From positions 31,403,449 to 31,467,448 of the forward strand of contig JAAONU010000001.1 in assembly GCA_012932295.1 (NCBI GenBank): DNA of 64,000 nucleotides. Direction: 5' to 3'. The notes beneath the pieces were generated by a model. It had not been told where the DNA came from. It ran no database searches and saw only the letters and a list, made by a program, of their open reading frames with translations. A program made the position numbers and the translations under genes. This DNA is from Cyclina sinensis (lineage: Eukaryota; Mollusca; Bivalvia; Venerida; Veneridae). The first letter of the stretch is position 1. Every line of letters begins with the position of its first letter. This document shows, piece by piece, positions 47,701-58,911 of this stretch.

Positions 47701-48635
47701 ATCAATATACAGAAATGCACGACCTGAATGCACTGCTAGACAAATATAGTTTAGCGAATATAATTTAAGCACATAATTTTTTACATGAAAATTAATCTAA
47801 ACTGTTTTATGAATTTTAAAAGAAAATATGACCATGACCAAATAAAGGTCAAGATATAATATATCCATTACAAGTATCATTTTGATATGGTTTATTACTA
47901 CACAAGTACCTGAACAAACACAATTTATCTGAAAGTAAACTTTCAACCAACTTACGAAAATCACCAATGACAAGCGTGTGTTGGAAACTCCTAATAAACA
48001 AATATAAAATTATTTCACTCAAGTATTAACGCGAAGTAAAACACCAAGATTCTTTTTGGTCTCAAAATTGTTTGAGAAACGTACCTTTGATATCGTATCC
48101 TCTTCTTCTTTCATTATTAGATGTACAGGTTTTAAATCCTTCAAAGTCTTCTAAGTTCTTAAGCACCAACTGAAAGTAAACAATATGTTTTAGGTAATTT
48201 TACCGCGCTAACTGCTTTGATATGCCAAAAAAGCAAGGCGTTTCTATACAGAAAGAAATAGTTATTTCACATAATGACGTGTTTCATGATCAGGACGTCT
48301 AAATTCCATAAAACATCATAATAAGGTAAGATAGTTGTGAAATTACGGTTGACTGTTCTGAGACTAAAACAAATATGTGGCTAATTGATGTATTACTGGT
48401 TGATTACTTAAGATTTTATTTTATAAGACAGAAAAAAAATGTTTTACTCCAATTGGTAACCTTAATGAATGGTGCGTGCCTGTTTGAGCGACGTTAAGGA
48501 AAGAAAAGAATGGAAAAACACACTTTATCTTATAAAGACTTAAAAAGCCTTGCCGAGTTACGATAAATATTAAGGTATCCTTTTATCTTAAATTCTCATT
48601 TTATTTCGTTCTTTCTTGTGTCCAACTTGTTCATT
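47701..48635. other. AT-rich sequence, no gene seen
   Basis: No recognised gene or element end. Confidence 0.45.
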
Positions 48636-48639
48636 AAAA

Positions 48640-49125
48640 TTAACTCAAATTATGATTTTGTAGTTTGACTATCAGTTTCTGAAGGGAGAGAGAGAGAAAA
48701 AAGAAACAGGCCCCGCCCTCCGTCGGCTATGTTTTTAAGAATTAAAATTGCGTGAAGTAATTTGATTGTGGGCAACATAAGAAACACTTCTTTAAAATTA
48801 TTTTGAAATAATGCCCGCCCTTCCCTGTATGATATGTTTTTAAGGGACCAAAATGAACGAATTTGATAAAGGGCCACCTAGGAATTTTTGAGAGATTATT
48901 TTGAAATCCGGCAGGTGGTACTTGAAGAGATTTTAAAAGATTTGTTTATGGTTGCCATGGTAGCTCTGTATGGAACAGTTTTTTAATCGAATCTGGAAAA
49001 GGACTCCCTGTGAAGTTTGGTTCAAATTAGCACAGTGATTCAGAAAATGTGGTTTAAAAATGGACGAAGACGACGGACAGTCACCTATCCTGTCAGCTCA
49101 CTCTTGAGCAATCCGTGATATTAAA
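48640..49125 (+). mobile_element. Bivalve-type dispersed element, 3' part
   Basis: Contains TATGTTTTTAAG twice (about 48727 and 48834), GGGCCACCTAGG, GGTGGTACTTGAAGAGAT, GTTGCCATGG, CTGTGAAGTTTGGTTCAAAT and a short GACGAAGACGACGGACAG run. It ends with TCAGCTCACTCTTGAGCAA, a weak terminal hairpin. The style matches the ends at 47690 and 57770. No coding capacity; the minus-strand frame here is incidental. Confidence 0.6.
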
Positions 49126-50394
49126 ATTAAATTTCGATGAAATGAAAGCTTTTGGAAAAAAAAAGGTATCAAACAACGGTCTCGTAAAGGAACAAGCCAA
49201 AACTGTAACAGTGTAACAGCAAGTTTTACAAACGCATCACAATTCTACTAACAACGCTTAGCATTATTTAAGCCATTCTTTTATTTTGCCAAATAAAAAT
49301 CACATATTACAATGTCGACTATGATTCCTTTCTCTCTCCAAACTGCACCACAACATTAAAAATTACGGTAGATAAATAAACATTTGGATACTTCACAAAA
49401 ACCTGTTCAAACCCAAAGGCATGCGAAGTACTCTTAAAACAATACAGAATTTTGAACGGCGTTCTTTACATAAATCGCGAGTTTTTTTAGCATAAATACA
49501 GTCGAAAATAAGGGCTTTTGTAAATGTCTCTGAACAATTTTATATAGTTACGATTATGATGAACTGGTTATAAAGATAAGTGATCCATTAGTGTTCCTTC
49601 CTTATGGAACATGGCATTACTGATATTGCGTCCAGAAAACTAAACTACTCACTAGCAATAATAACAATCAATGTCATATCTGAAAAAAAAATGTTTTTAA
49701 CATAGTTTGGTCTCGAATGCCTAATCAAAAGCGTTTCTTTCTTTGGCCTCTCGCGTTCAGTTCTGTAGGAGAGTACCCATTGTGAAACGGAAATAATTCA
49801 TACTTAATTTAATGTTTTTCTGATTAATTGGCAGCATGGACTTGCATTACAAACTGTCATGTTTGAGGAATGAAACGTTTCTTAGTATCATCTTCTGCGT
49901 CTATGTTAAATACCAAGTTTAACAGTACCAGATGCCATTATGAAAATCAAGTATTAATGTCAGTATAAAGTTGTTAATTGATAAACTACATTTGTGTCGA
50001 GCCGACGATAAAATCAAATTTTAGTAAGCTTGAAACCGTCATTCATTATTGGTTTTTAATTATCTCTTATATCAGAAAATTATGAAATATTAATCTGAAT
50101 GATTGATATTTTCTGAGTATCAAATAAACGCTTTTAGCAAAAGAAGAAAATGAAGAAAAAAAGAATAAAGGGTCTAGTGTATGTTTAGTTTCTGTAGTAC
50201 AGTAGAAATGTATGTAATTAACTAAACAGCTAACCGCATATTTCACCGAAAACTAGCATCTTTTTTTTTTTTCTTTTTTCTTTTTTTTTTTTTTTTTAAT
50301 ATTTGCATGGTCCAGCAGACAAATAAAGCAGTTCAAAAAACATTTACTTTGTTGAACGTTGTCTTTAACTAAATGATGAACATAAATAGGGAAT
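49126..50394. other. AT-rich sequence, no gene seen; includes family D copy 2
   Basis: 49585-49705 is colinear with 32880-33010 (ATTGCGT, AGAAAACTAAACTACTCAC, CAATCAATGTCATAT). A polypyrimidine tract lies at about 50261-50298. No gene recognised. Confidence 0.5.
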
Positions 50395-50546
50395 ATTATG
50401 TTGTAGTAGCTGTCTGTGACCTTGTATTTTGCTACGAGCACGTGGGGAAATCGATATCTCGCGAGACCGAAGGTCGAGCGAGATATTGATTTTTCCACGC
50501 TGCGAGTTGCAAAATACAAGGTCTCAGACAGCTACTACAACATAAT
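50395..50546. mobile_element. Near-perfect 152-bp palindromic foldback element
   Basis: The left arm begins ATTATGTTGTAGTAGCTGTC; the right arm ends GACAGCTACTACAACATAAT. The arms continue through GACCTTGTATTTTGC and GTGG-AAATC-ATATCTCGC with few mismatches, down to a short centre containing AGACCGAAGGTC. The similarity may extend about 15 bp further out (AAATAGGG against CCTTTTATTAT). No target duplication was recognised. MITE or foldback remnant. Confidence 0.85.
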
Positions 50547-50659
50547 TTGCCTTTTATTATATACCTATAAATTTTAGACAATAAATAATAAGACAAAATG
50601 ATTCAATTTACTGAACTTTTATTTCACAACAAACATATTACTGAAAAATAAAATTATGA

Positions 50660-50893
50660 ATGGCGGATGAATACATCAAATTTGTAGAAAGAAGCCACGC
50701 ATTAAAATCATTTAAAATGGCCGCTACAATCGGGAACACACATCAATATTTCAGTGTCAACAAATGTGGGAAGGATAAACATTATTTTGCAGTGAATAAA
50801 TTAATTCTTCAGTTGGATTGTATCAAACAAATCGTCGGACATTTTAGACAGAAACAGATATTGTATACATATGACCTACTGTATACATGTTAA
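50660..50893 (+). other. Unrecognised 77-codon ATG frame followed by a poly(A)-signal-like site
   Basis: Starts ATG GCG GAT GAA. Its content is mixed and soluble, with no repeat, membrane segment or known motif. AATAAA occurs about 130 bp downstream (near 51026). I do not recognise it, and chance is likely. Confidence 0.12.
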
Positions 50894-52235
50894 CAGTTGC
50901 AGACGACGTAGTTGAAATCACGACGATTCTCTTTTAAATAGGACGTTATTTGTGTGTATTCATAAGATTTTGTTTGAAGGGTACAATTTATGGATTTTTA
51001 TGTTAAAGAATTGTAATAGTATTCAATAAAACACTTTCAATTATGTTTGTTTATATTTTTTGACGGGGGGGATTTCGTTACTAAAAATAGATACGGATTC
51101 CCCGCAAGGTGCCTGTAGTATCGGTTCCCGCTTCCAAATACTACGTCACGCACAACAAGGCTGGGAGCCAACCAAGAAAAATAGTCCGGCACTTCCATAT
51201 ATGGTACCGTATTCGACACTAACATAATACGGATTTTTCTATCCGTCGAAGCGTATTTGCGCTTCTAGATTTGTGTGTATTTTAGAAAGAAAATTTATAG
51301 GTATATAATAAAACTTGATAGAGCGACATTCGATTATAATCTGATTAATCGTATCATTTTTTTAAACAGCGTATTTTTTATAATGTCAACAAAAGGCAAT
51401 GCAGTATCTTTTTAACTTACGCCTATATACTGGCAAATATTTTATCAATTTTCTTCAAACCTTTTAATCAAACTTCAGTTAAGACAAGAACAAGAAAATA
51501 AGATGTGAGAATTTTTTTAAAGAAATAGCACTGTTTATTCCCAGTCTTTTTAAAAATAAATGTCAGTCAAATATATTTGGAAAGTTAGATTGATACACTT
51601 GGAACAGTTGAGTTTAGTCATGTCTAACATCAGATATTACTTTTTCCCATATTCATTTAGAGTTTAGAGATGAGCTATTTGTCATTAGGTAATCTTTGAC
51701 TGATATTGATGAGAGGCCATAAAAAAACATTCCGTATAGTCATTTATTGCCAAAACCGATGGAGATATAACAGAACTCTTGGGAAATACATTATAGACTA
51801 AAGATCCGATTCGAGCATATGACTTTTCCATCATAGGTTAATTCAGACTTTGTTTTGAGCGGTCTTTTAGCGTTCTTTTGTGTCGCGAGTACAAGATCAA
51901 ACCTGTTTAAGGGCCTATCAATGTAGACTAAATAACACTAAAGTGGGTGGGGTACCTGTTATCTGTTTTCATGTAAAAATAAATGTATATGCTGACGACA
52001 CGTTAGGAACATGCATAACAAAAGCACCGCTGGGCGTAGCTTTATACGCCCGAAGGGTGTTTTTTCTAAGTGTGATGCATTTGTGAAATAAGGGAGGAAA
52101 CCTTAGGCTTTTGTTTTTGATTTATAATATTTTGATTTATAACATTTTATCATTTTGATTTTAGAGTTGTACAGATCTTTATCATATCTGAATTTTAGGT
52201 TTTATAATTTGTATAAATGTCAGTCTTTTAGAAGT
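50894..52235. other. No gene seen; includes family E copy 2 and small hairpins
   Basis: 51640-51800 is colinear with 43240-43450. Hairpins: CCGTATT/AATACGG at about 51207-51233, and GGGCGTA/TACGCCC with a 6-nt loop at about 52032-52051. A G-run GACGGGGGGG lies near 51062. Confidence 0.5.
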
Positions 52236-52239
52236 AATG

Positions 52240-52960
52240 ATGTTCATGCTCTGATGAATGGTTATCAAGTTATAGTGCAGAAATATTGATTGTTTAGTTG
52301 ATTATCACCTTGACCTTTTATGTACTTACCCCGAACAGTATAGGGGCCATGTAATCAATGATGGCAATCATTCTAAGAAGTTTGAAGTCTGTATGGGAAG
52401 TAGTTGCCAAGTCATACAGCAGAAATGCTTTTCAGTGTTTAGGTCATTGTGACCTTGACATCTGACCTACTGATCCCAAATGTATGGGGGTCATTTTCTC
52501 AATGTAATCAATCATCATTGAAAGTTTGAAGTCTGTATTACAATTGGTTGTGAAGTTACTGAGCAGAAATGGTTTTCTATGTTTAGTTGAATGTGAGCTT
52601 GACCTCTGACCTACTGACCCCAAAATCTATGGGGTCCATTTTCGGAATGTAAGCAATAATAATATGAACTTTGAAGTGTCTATGAGAAATAGTTATAAGG
52701 TTTAACAGGTCTAAACATTTAGGTCACTGTGAACTTGACCTTTGACATACTGACCCCAAAATATTAAGGGTCATCCACTCAATGTGTGCAATCATGATAT
52801 AAAGTTTTAAGTCTCTGTAACAATTGATTGTCAAGTTACTTGAAATGGTTTTTAATGTTAAGTTCACTTTGACCTTGATCTTTGAGCTACTGACCCCAAA
52901 ATCAACAGGGGTCATGACCTCAATGTGGGCAATCATCATATGAAGTTAAAAGATTGTAGG
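52240..52960 (+). repeat. Five diverged tandem units of about 140 bp
   Basis: Units share GACCTTGACCT-TGACCTACT, GACCCCAAAAT, TATGGGGGTCATTTTCTCAA, TGTA-GCAATCAT, GAAGTTTGAAGTCTGTA and AGTTA-GAGCAGAAATGG. The GACCCCAAAAT block recurs at about 52329, 52471, 52613, 52751 and 52891, a period of about 140 bp. Bivalve-type core repeat without recognised element ends. Confidence 0.85.
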
Positions 52961-53159
52961 CCAAACAGTTTTCAAGTGACATTCAACTACAAACTGTGTA
53001 TGAAGTTTACGCTAAAGACACTACTGTAGAGATAAAGTTCATTAAATGTCTTATAATGAGTTTTTTTTAAGGAAACAGGAAATATCTCGCATCTGACATT
53101 TTTAGGAACACAAAAAAGTATTTTACAATGACCATGGACACAGTAATATGGGCTTTGCT

Positions 53160-53235
53160 TTTTTCATATTGGGCTCACAACATTATACCAACCGCCTAGC
53201 AATGCAAAGCATTTGACCATTCGGCCATCGCAAGA
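53160..53235 (-). mobile_element. tRNA-derived SINE-like remnant, second copy
   Basis: On the minus strand the A box TGGCCGAATGG is followed by TCAAATGC and TTTGCATTGCTAGGCGGTTG. This matches the order in 42733-42822; the B box is lost (TTGTGAGCCC). Confidence 0.5.
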
Positions 53236-53604
53236 ATCCCTCCCCCCAAAAAAGGTTGTGAAGTGTCCACCTCGCCAGTGACAGGCGTAAAATATACGAC
53301 AACACAGACTTTATGTACGGGGAGTCTTTTTACGGCCACCACACTGCGCAAATAGCGCTGTTGTTAATTATAAATATGCAAGTTCCAAGTTGGAAGCGAA
53401 CGCGCACCGAACGGTACGAAAAAAAAGATCTGCACATATTTTTGACTGACAAAAAGCTGACATATCTCTTCCTTCTTCACTGTGGAATATAGCTTATATA
53501 TGTAAGTAGTCCATTTTAATCAGAGTCGGTTGTTGCTCTGTACACACATTTCAACAGATTGAAAACAAGTACATATGTATATCGGTAGAACCGATGGAAC
53601 AGGA
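53236..53604. other. No gene seen
   Basis: No recognised gene or repeat end. Contains a C-run (53242-53247) and a GCGCAAATAGCGC near-palindrome at about 53345-53357. Confidence 0.4.
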
Positions 53605-54370
53605 TGCTTCCCATAGTAACACTTTTCAAAATGGGTGTATTCTTTTTAGTATTAATTGAAGTAAAGGTACTGCTATGAAATATAAAAAAAGCAATCAGTT
53701 AATTCATTCAATACCCCACAACACCACCTTGTCAGATGCAAAAAGGGAAATATAAAAAAGAACAAAATAAGCAAGGTAGAGTTATAGGTTTGTGTACCAA
53801 AATTCCTCACAAAGCTTCCTACAATACTTTTCTATCAAAATGATTAAGCGCAATGTCACATTCTTATCTTGTGGGCATCAGTTGTGCAAAAATTATTTTA
53901 AAATCACTTGATAAAGTTACAGAGTGGACACAAAATATGGACGACCTGTAAGAGTTAACTTAACCTTTGAGTTATACAGCTTGGAGTTGTATGTACTACA
54001 TGGCTTCAGTGTGTTTAACATTTGTGTCAACTTATTTTAAAAATTCTTCATGATTGACAAACTGCAGGGGTGTGGGGGGGGGGGGGGCGGCGGACCGACC
54101 GACCAACCGACACAGTGTTTCCTATATACCCATTTCGACTCTGAGAGTATGAAAATGGAGATATTTAAGAAACATGGCCAGATAGTGTTGTAATTCTTAA
54201 ACACTATCACTTCGTTTATTGTTTTGAATATCAAGCATTATGTTGAATAGTTTTAAGTTATTCTTAGAATAAGTCTCATTAAAATAACAACGAAAGGCGT
54301 TTAAAAATTGGGAAAGGTAGAGTTATACTTTTATAATAATGCACTCAACAGGTCTAACATCAACTAAAAA
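53605..54370 (+). mobile_element. Dispersed repeat family A, copy 2
   Basis: Colinear with 9835-10585 (see that entry). It differs by an insertion of about 25 bp before CAATACCCCA, an added piece TAAGAGTTAACTTAACC, and a 14-bp G-run at 54075-54088 just before CGGACCGACCGACC. Confidence 0.8.
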
Positions 54371-54379
54371 CCAAAAAGC

Positions 54380-54693
54380 AGGTCAGTATGTAAATGTCAA
54401 TGTCACATAAGGTCAAAGAGGAAATCTGCGTGTGCAATTATAAGAATGAATCAAATTTCCATTCTGTAGCTGCAAAAACAAGAAAATGGGTCAGTAGATC
54501 AAGGTCAATGTTGGCTAAGATTAATTGAAAACTACATGCAAAATTATAATAATAGTTCAAACTTCCATACTTCAGTAAAAAAAGAAAAAGAAAGTAGGTC
54601 AGTGGCTCAAGGTGAGTGCCAGTTAAGGTCGAAGTTGTAATCCGCATGCAAAATTGTAAGTATAGTTCAAAATTGCCATACTGCTGCAAAAAG
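54380..54693 (+). repeat. Tandem array of about 105-bp units, left part (interrupted)
   Basis: Units carry GGTCAGTAGATCAAGGTCAA, TG-GGCTAAGG, TGAAA-CTACATGCAAAATTA, TAA-ATAGTTCAAA-TTCCAT and ACTGTAGCTGCAAAA. The array stops abruptly at CTGCAAAAAG and resumes at 57773, so the 3.1-kb element between was inserted into it. Confidence 0.85.
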
Positions 54694-55290
54694 AAACAAG
54701 AGGATCCATGGGACCCTGGGTCGCTCACCTGCCAACAACTGCTCAATGCTTGCAAGAGTCAGTGGATGCAAATACAATTGCCAATTGACTAAAAGGGTGC
54801 AGGCAATTATGACCATGGGGTCATCTTTGGTAGAGTTTCACTAGATGTCGTGCGTCATCAGGATTGTTAAAGCACAACGTGGACTATAATGGACTGAACC
54901 TCATAAAAATATATCAGGCACATATACACATGTTACCTAACATGTTTAAAGTTTCAAAGCAGTATCTTGAAAAATGTAGAGGTTTGTGCCGCAATATTTT
55001 TTAAAAAATCCTGCCGTTATACAAAAAACTAGGTTGCTGTGAACTGAATGTTGGAACACCGTTCCAAACAGGGATTATGTACATGACACATGTTCACTCT
55101 ATTGCCAATTCTACTAATTATTTTAAAATCCAACCATAGATGCAAAAAATATATTGGCAAGACACAAACTATCAGCAGTAAGGCCTATATAGCAGAACTT
55201 ACTAAGTTCAGAGGGTTGCTATGACATGGATCTTGGAGGAAGGAACATGGGTTTCGAGTGTAACACATACTTATTTTAATTTCTGGTTGT

Positions 55291-55585
55291 AAGGGTTGCA
55301 GAGACTTTCAGTCTTTAAGTAATGTTATTTATAATACTAGAACTTTTATTAAAATACAATGTACACAATTATAAAGAAAAAGATTCATAATGGAAAAAAA
55401 TGTGTAAATGCAATCTTTAATAAAATAGAACAATATTAGCCCTTCAAAATTATTTTTCCCTGACTTTTCACTAACTTTTCTGGATTTTTATTTTCCACTG
55501 ACCAATTTTCAAAATTACCTGACAATTCCCTGACCTTGAAAAAAAATCAAATTTCCCTGACTTTTCAAGTCCCCTGGCAACCCTG
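55291..55585. mobile_element. Putative hAT-like short element (MITE), nested
   Basis: The right end read inward on the minus strand is CAGGGTTGCCAGGGGACTTG, the usual CAGGG start of hAT elements. The left end reads AAGGGTTGCAGAGACTTTCA, matching over AGGGTTGC and loosely beyond. The interior right part has several TCCCTGACTTTTCA, CCCTGACC and TTCCCTGAC subterminal motifs. No 8-bp target duplication is visible (CTGGTTGT against CAAGATCT), so the left boundary is uncertain. Confidence 0.5.
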
Positions 55586-55779
55586 CAAGATCTTATATTA
55601 ACTCAAGTATTGTACAAGTCTGACTAAATTCAAATAAAAAATGAAGCTGCTATTGTGCAGATAAGGTCTAAATAGTTAATTTTGGCACTTTCAGGGGCCA
55701 TAAACCTGGAACCAATAATGCAATAAGGCAATTTGAAGAAAGGAACCAAGATCTTATGGTAATGAAAGTGAAGATCAGG

Positions 55780-57665
55780 CCAAAATTAAGACCACTAGAG
55801 TGCAGAAAAGCTTTTATCATAACTTGACCTAGTGACCTAAATTTCAAAGTCACATGACCCAGTTTCAAACCTGACCTAGATATCATTGAGATAAACATTC
55901 TGACCAAGTTTGAAGAAGCTCTGACCAAAATTAAGACTACTACAGTTTCTACAATTTGACCTAGTGACCTTGTTTTCAAGGTCACATAACCCAGTTCCGA
56001 ACCTGACCTAGATATCATTGAGATACACATTCTGACCAAGCTTGAAGAAGATTGGACCAAAATTAAGACCGCTAGAGTGCGGACAAGCTTTTTCTATAAT
56101 TTGACCTTGTGACCTAGTTTTGAAGATCACATGACCCAGTTTCCAACTTGATCTAGATATCATTGAGATTAACATTTTGACCAATTTTGAAGAAGATCGG
56201 ACCAAAATTAAGACCGCTAAAGTACAGAGAAGCTTTTTCTATAATTTGGCCTAGTGACCTAGTTTTAAGGGTGAGATGACCTAGTTATAAATTTGACCTA
56301 GATATCATTGAGATAAACATTCTGACCAAGTTTGAAGAAGCTCGGACTAAAATTAAGACTGCTAGAGTGCGGACAAGCTTTTTCTATAATTTGACCTTGC
56401 GACCTAGTTTTGAAGGTCACATGACCCAGTTTCAAACTTGATCTAGATATCATTGAGATTAACATTTTGACCAAGCTTGAAGAAGATCGGACGAAAATTA
56501 AGACCGCTAGAGTGCAGACAAGCTTTTTCTATAATTTGACCAATTGACCTAGTTTTAAGGGTGAGATGACCCAGTTATGAACGGGACCCAGATATCATTG
56601 AGATAAATATTCTGACCAAATTTGAAGAAGATCGCACCAAAATTAAGACTGTAAGAGCGCGGACAAGCTTTTTCTATAATTTGACCTTGTGACCTAGTTT
56701 TAAGGTTGAGATGACCCAGTTATAAACATGTCCTAGATATCATTGAGATAAACATTCTGACCAAGTTTGAAGAAGATCGGACCAAAATTAAGACCGCTAG
56801 AGTGCGGACAAGCTTTTTCTATAATTTGACCAAGTGACCTAGTTTTAAGGGTGAGATGACCCAGTTATGAACTTGACCTAGATATCATTGAGATACACAT
56901 TCTGACCAAGCTTGAAGAAGATTGGACCAAAATTAAGACCGCTAGAGTGCGGACAAGTTTTTTATATAATTTGACCTTGTATCCTAGTTTTGAAGATCAC
57001 ATGACCCAGTTTCAGATTTGATCTAGATATCATTGAGATTATTATTTTGACCAAGTTTGAAGAAGATCGGACCAAAATTAAGACCGCTAGAGTGCAGAGA
57101 AGCTTTTTCTATAATTTGGCCTAGTGACCTAGTTTTAAGGGTGAGATGACCCAGTTATAAAGTTGACCTAGATATCATTGAGATAAATATTCTGACCAAG
57201 TTTGAAGAAGCTCGAACCAAAATTAAGACTGCTAGAGTGTGGACAAGCTTTTTCTATAATTTGACCTTGTGACCTAGTTTTGAAGGTCACCTGACCCAGT
57301 TTCAAACCTGATCTAGATATCTTTGAGATTAACATTTTGACCAAGTTTGAAGAAGATCGAACGAAAATTAAGACCGCTAGAGTGCAGACAAGCTTTTTCT
57401 ATAATTTGACCAATTGACCTAGTTTTATGGGTGAGATGACCTAGTTATGAACTGGACCTAGATATCATTGAGATAAACATTCTGACCAAGTTTGAAGAAG
57501 ATCGCATCAAAATTAAGACTGTAAGAGCGCGGACAAGCTTTTTCTATAATTTGACCTTGTGACCTAGTTTTAAGGGTGAGATGACCCAGTTATGAACTTG
57601 ACCTAGATATCATTGAGATAAACATTCTGACCATGTTCAAAGAAGATAGCACCAAAAGTAAGACT
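55780..57665 (+). repeat. 146-bp tandem core, about 13 units of two alternating types
   Basis: Unit: TTGACCT-GTGACCTAGTTTT, then type A GAAGGTCACATGACCCAGTT or type B AAGGGTGAGATGACCCAGTT, then GACCTAGATATCATTGAGAT, AAACATTCTGACCAAGTTTG, AAGAAGATCGGACCAAAATT, AAGACCGCTAGAGTGCGGAC and AAGCTTTTTCTATAAT. GATATCATTGAGAT recurs about every 146 bp from 55879 to 57606. Types A and B partly alternate, giving a dimer of about 290 bp. Open frames on the minus strand are incidental. Confidence 0.93.
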
Positions 57666-57772
57666 GCTAGAGTGCGGACAACAATTGTGAACGGACGACG
57701 GACGGACGGACGGACGACGGACGAAAGGCGATCACAAAAGCTCACCCTGTCACTATTTGACAGGTGAGCTAA

Positions 57773-58325
57773 AAAGGATAGTAGGTCAAGGTATATGTCG
57801 GCTAAGGCTAAGTTGAAAACTACATGCAAATTATAAGAAAAGTTCAAATTTCCATACTTTAGCTTCAAAAAAGGAAATGGGTCAAGGTCAGTGTCAGCTA
57901 CGGTCGAAGTTGAAATCCTCATGCAAAATTATAACTATAGTTCAAATTTCAATACTGTAGCTGTTAAAACAAGAAAGTAGGTCAGTAGGTCAATGTCTCC
58001 TAAGGCCAAAGATGGAATCTGCGTGCACAATTTTAAATATGATTCAAAATTCCTCCCTGTGGCTGCAAAAGCAAGAAAATAAGTCAGTAGGTCAAGGTAA
58101 TGTTGGCGAAGGTCAAAATTTAAATGTACATGCAAAATGATTAGTATATTTCAAATATCTGTTTGCTACTAAAAAACGAAGGAGTAGGTCAACATATCGA
58201 GGTAAATGACGGCTAAGGCTACATTTGAAATCTGCATGCAAATTTATCAGTATAGTTCAAATTTCCATAATGTAACTTCAAAGACAAATAAGAGGGTCAA
58301 CAGGTCAAGGTAAAAAAGGATTTTT
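57773..58325 (+). repeat. Tandem array of about 105-bp units, right part
   Basis: Continuation of 54380-54693 after the inserted element. Starts of GGTCA-TAGGTCAAGGT-A lie at about 57783, 57879, 57977, 58083, 58187 and 58293. Confidence 0.85.
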
Positions 58326-58329
58326 TCCA

Positions 58330-58570
58330 TATAAGTCTATATAAATTGAGTGACCTCTCCATCCCCAAAGTGGGGATCAATTTTGACTCTCGGTGTTAAT
58401 TTGTATAAACTTTAATTTAAACCCAAGGGACATAACTTGTTCAAACCTGGTGGAGGTTTACTTAACAATGCTAAAATATATAATTTTCAAGGCATACAGT
58501 TTCAGACAGGTAGATTTTCAAAGCTTTCCGTGTACAACATTATGTAAACAAGTGACCACCACCCTACAGG
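58330..58570 (+). repeat. Family C unit(s)
   Basis: Contains GTGGGGATCAATTTTGACTC, CCCAAGGGACATAACTTGTT, CAAACCTGGTGGAGGTTTAC and GTTTCAGACAGGTAGATTTT, then CAAAGC. Same family as 30580-31650. Confidence 0.65.
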
Positions 58571-58671
58571 AGTCGATTTTTAGAGTCGAATGTTTCACAA
58601 GAAGATATTCAGATATTTTTTATGTTACTCAAATATGGCCTTTATGGTGGGGTAAATTTTTCACTCTTAAA

Positions 58672-58911
58672 GATATACTCCAGACAACCACAATGTACAA
58701 AGGGGAGATAATGAGAAAACTAGACAAGATAAGTTGAGGTGCTTGTGCAGTGCACATACTATTAATGTCCTCTATCATCTTATTACGTTTAAAGTAAATC
58801 CTTCCATTAGTTTTTCAGTTATACTCTGGACAAAACCGGACAGACGTACGGACGGACGGACAAACAGACAGACAAGTCGCTGACAATATGCCCTTCCTTC
58901 GCGGAGCATAA
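58672..58911 (+). mobile_element. Bivalve-type dispersed element B, copy 3
   Basis: CTCCAGACAACCACAATGTA, CAAAGGGGAGATAATGAGAA, AACTAGACAAGAT, TTATACTCTGGACAAAACCG, GACAGACGTACGGACGGACG and GACAAGTCGCTGACAATATG, ending CCCTTCCTTCGCGGAGCAT. Colinear with copies 1 and 2. Confidence 0.8.

Larger units (their letters stand above)
54695..57772 (+). mobile_element. 3.1-kb Pearl/Helentron-like element inserted in a tandem array
   Basis: 5' end AACAAGAGGATCCATGGGAC, CCTGGGTCGCTCACCTGCC, with AGG-TCC and GGA-CCT able to pair. A unique part follows, then a core of about thirteen 146-bp tandem units (55780-57665), a (GGAC/GACG)n run at 57693-57720, and a terminal hairpin AGCTCACCCTGTCA/TGACAGGTGAGCT at 57739-57770, followed by AAAA. 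The interrupted outer array on both sides defines the ends. It has no coding capacity. A conserved start, tandem core and 3' hairpin fit Pearl elements described in bivalves, thought to be non-autonomous Helentrons (established knowledge; the match is inference). Confidence 0.82.

Noticed and set aside
54438..54755. 105-codon minus-strand gene
   Set aside because: It crosses the junction between a tandem array and an inserted element; purely repeat-derived.
55668..56205. Minus-strand genes in the 146-bp array
   Set aside because: Repeat-derived frames with no conserved start and different lengths in each unit.
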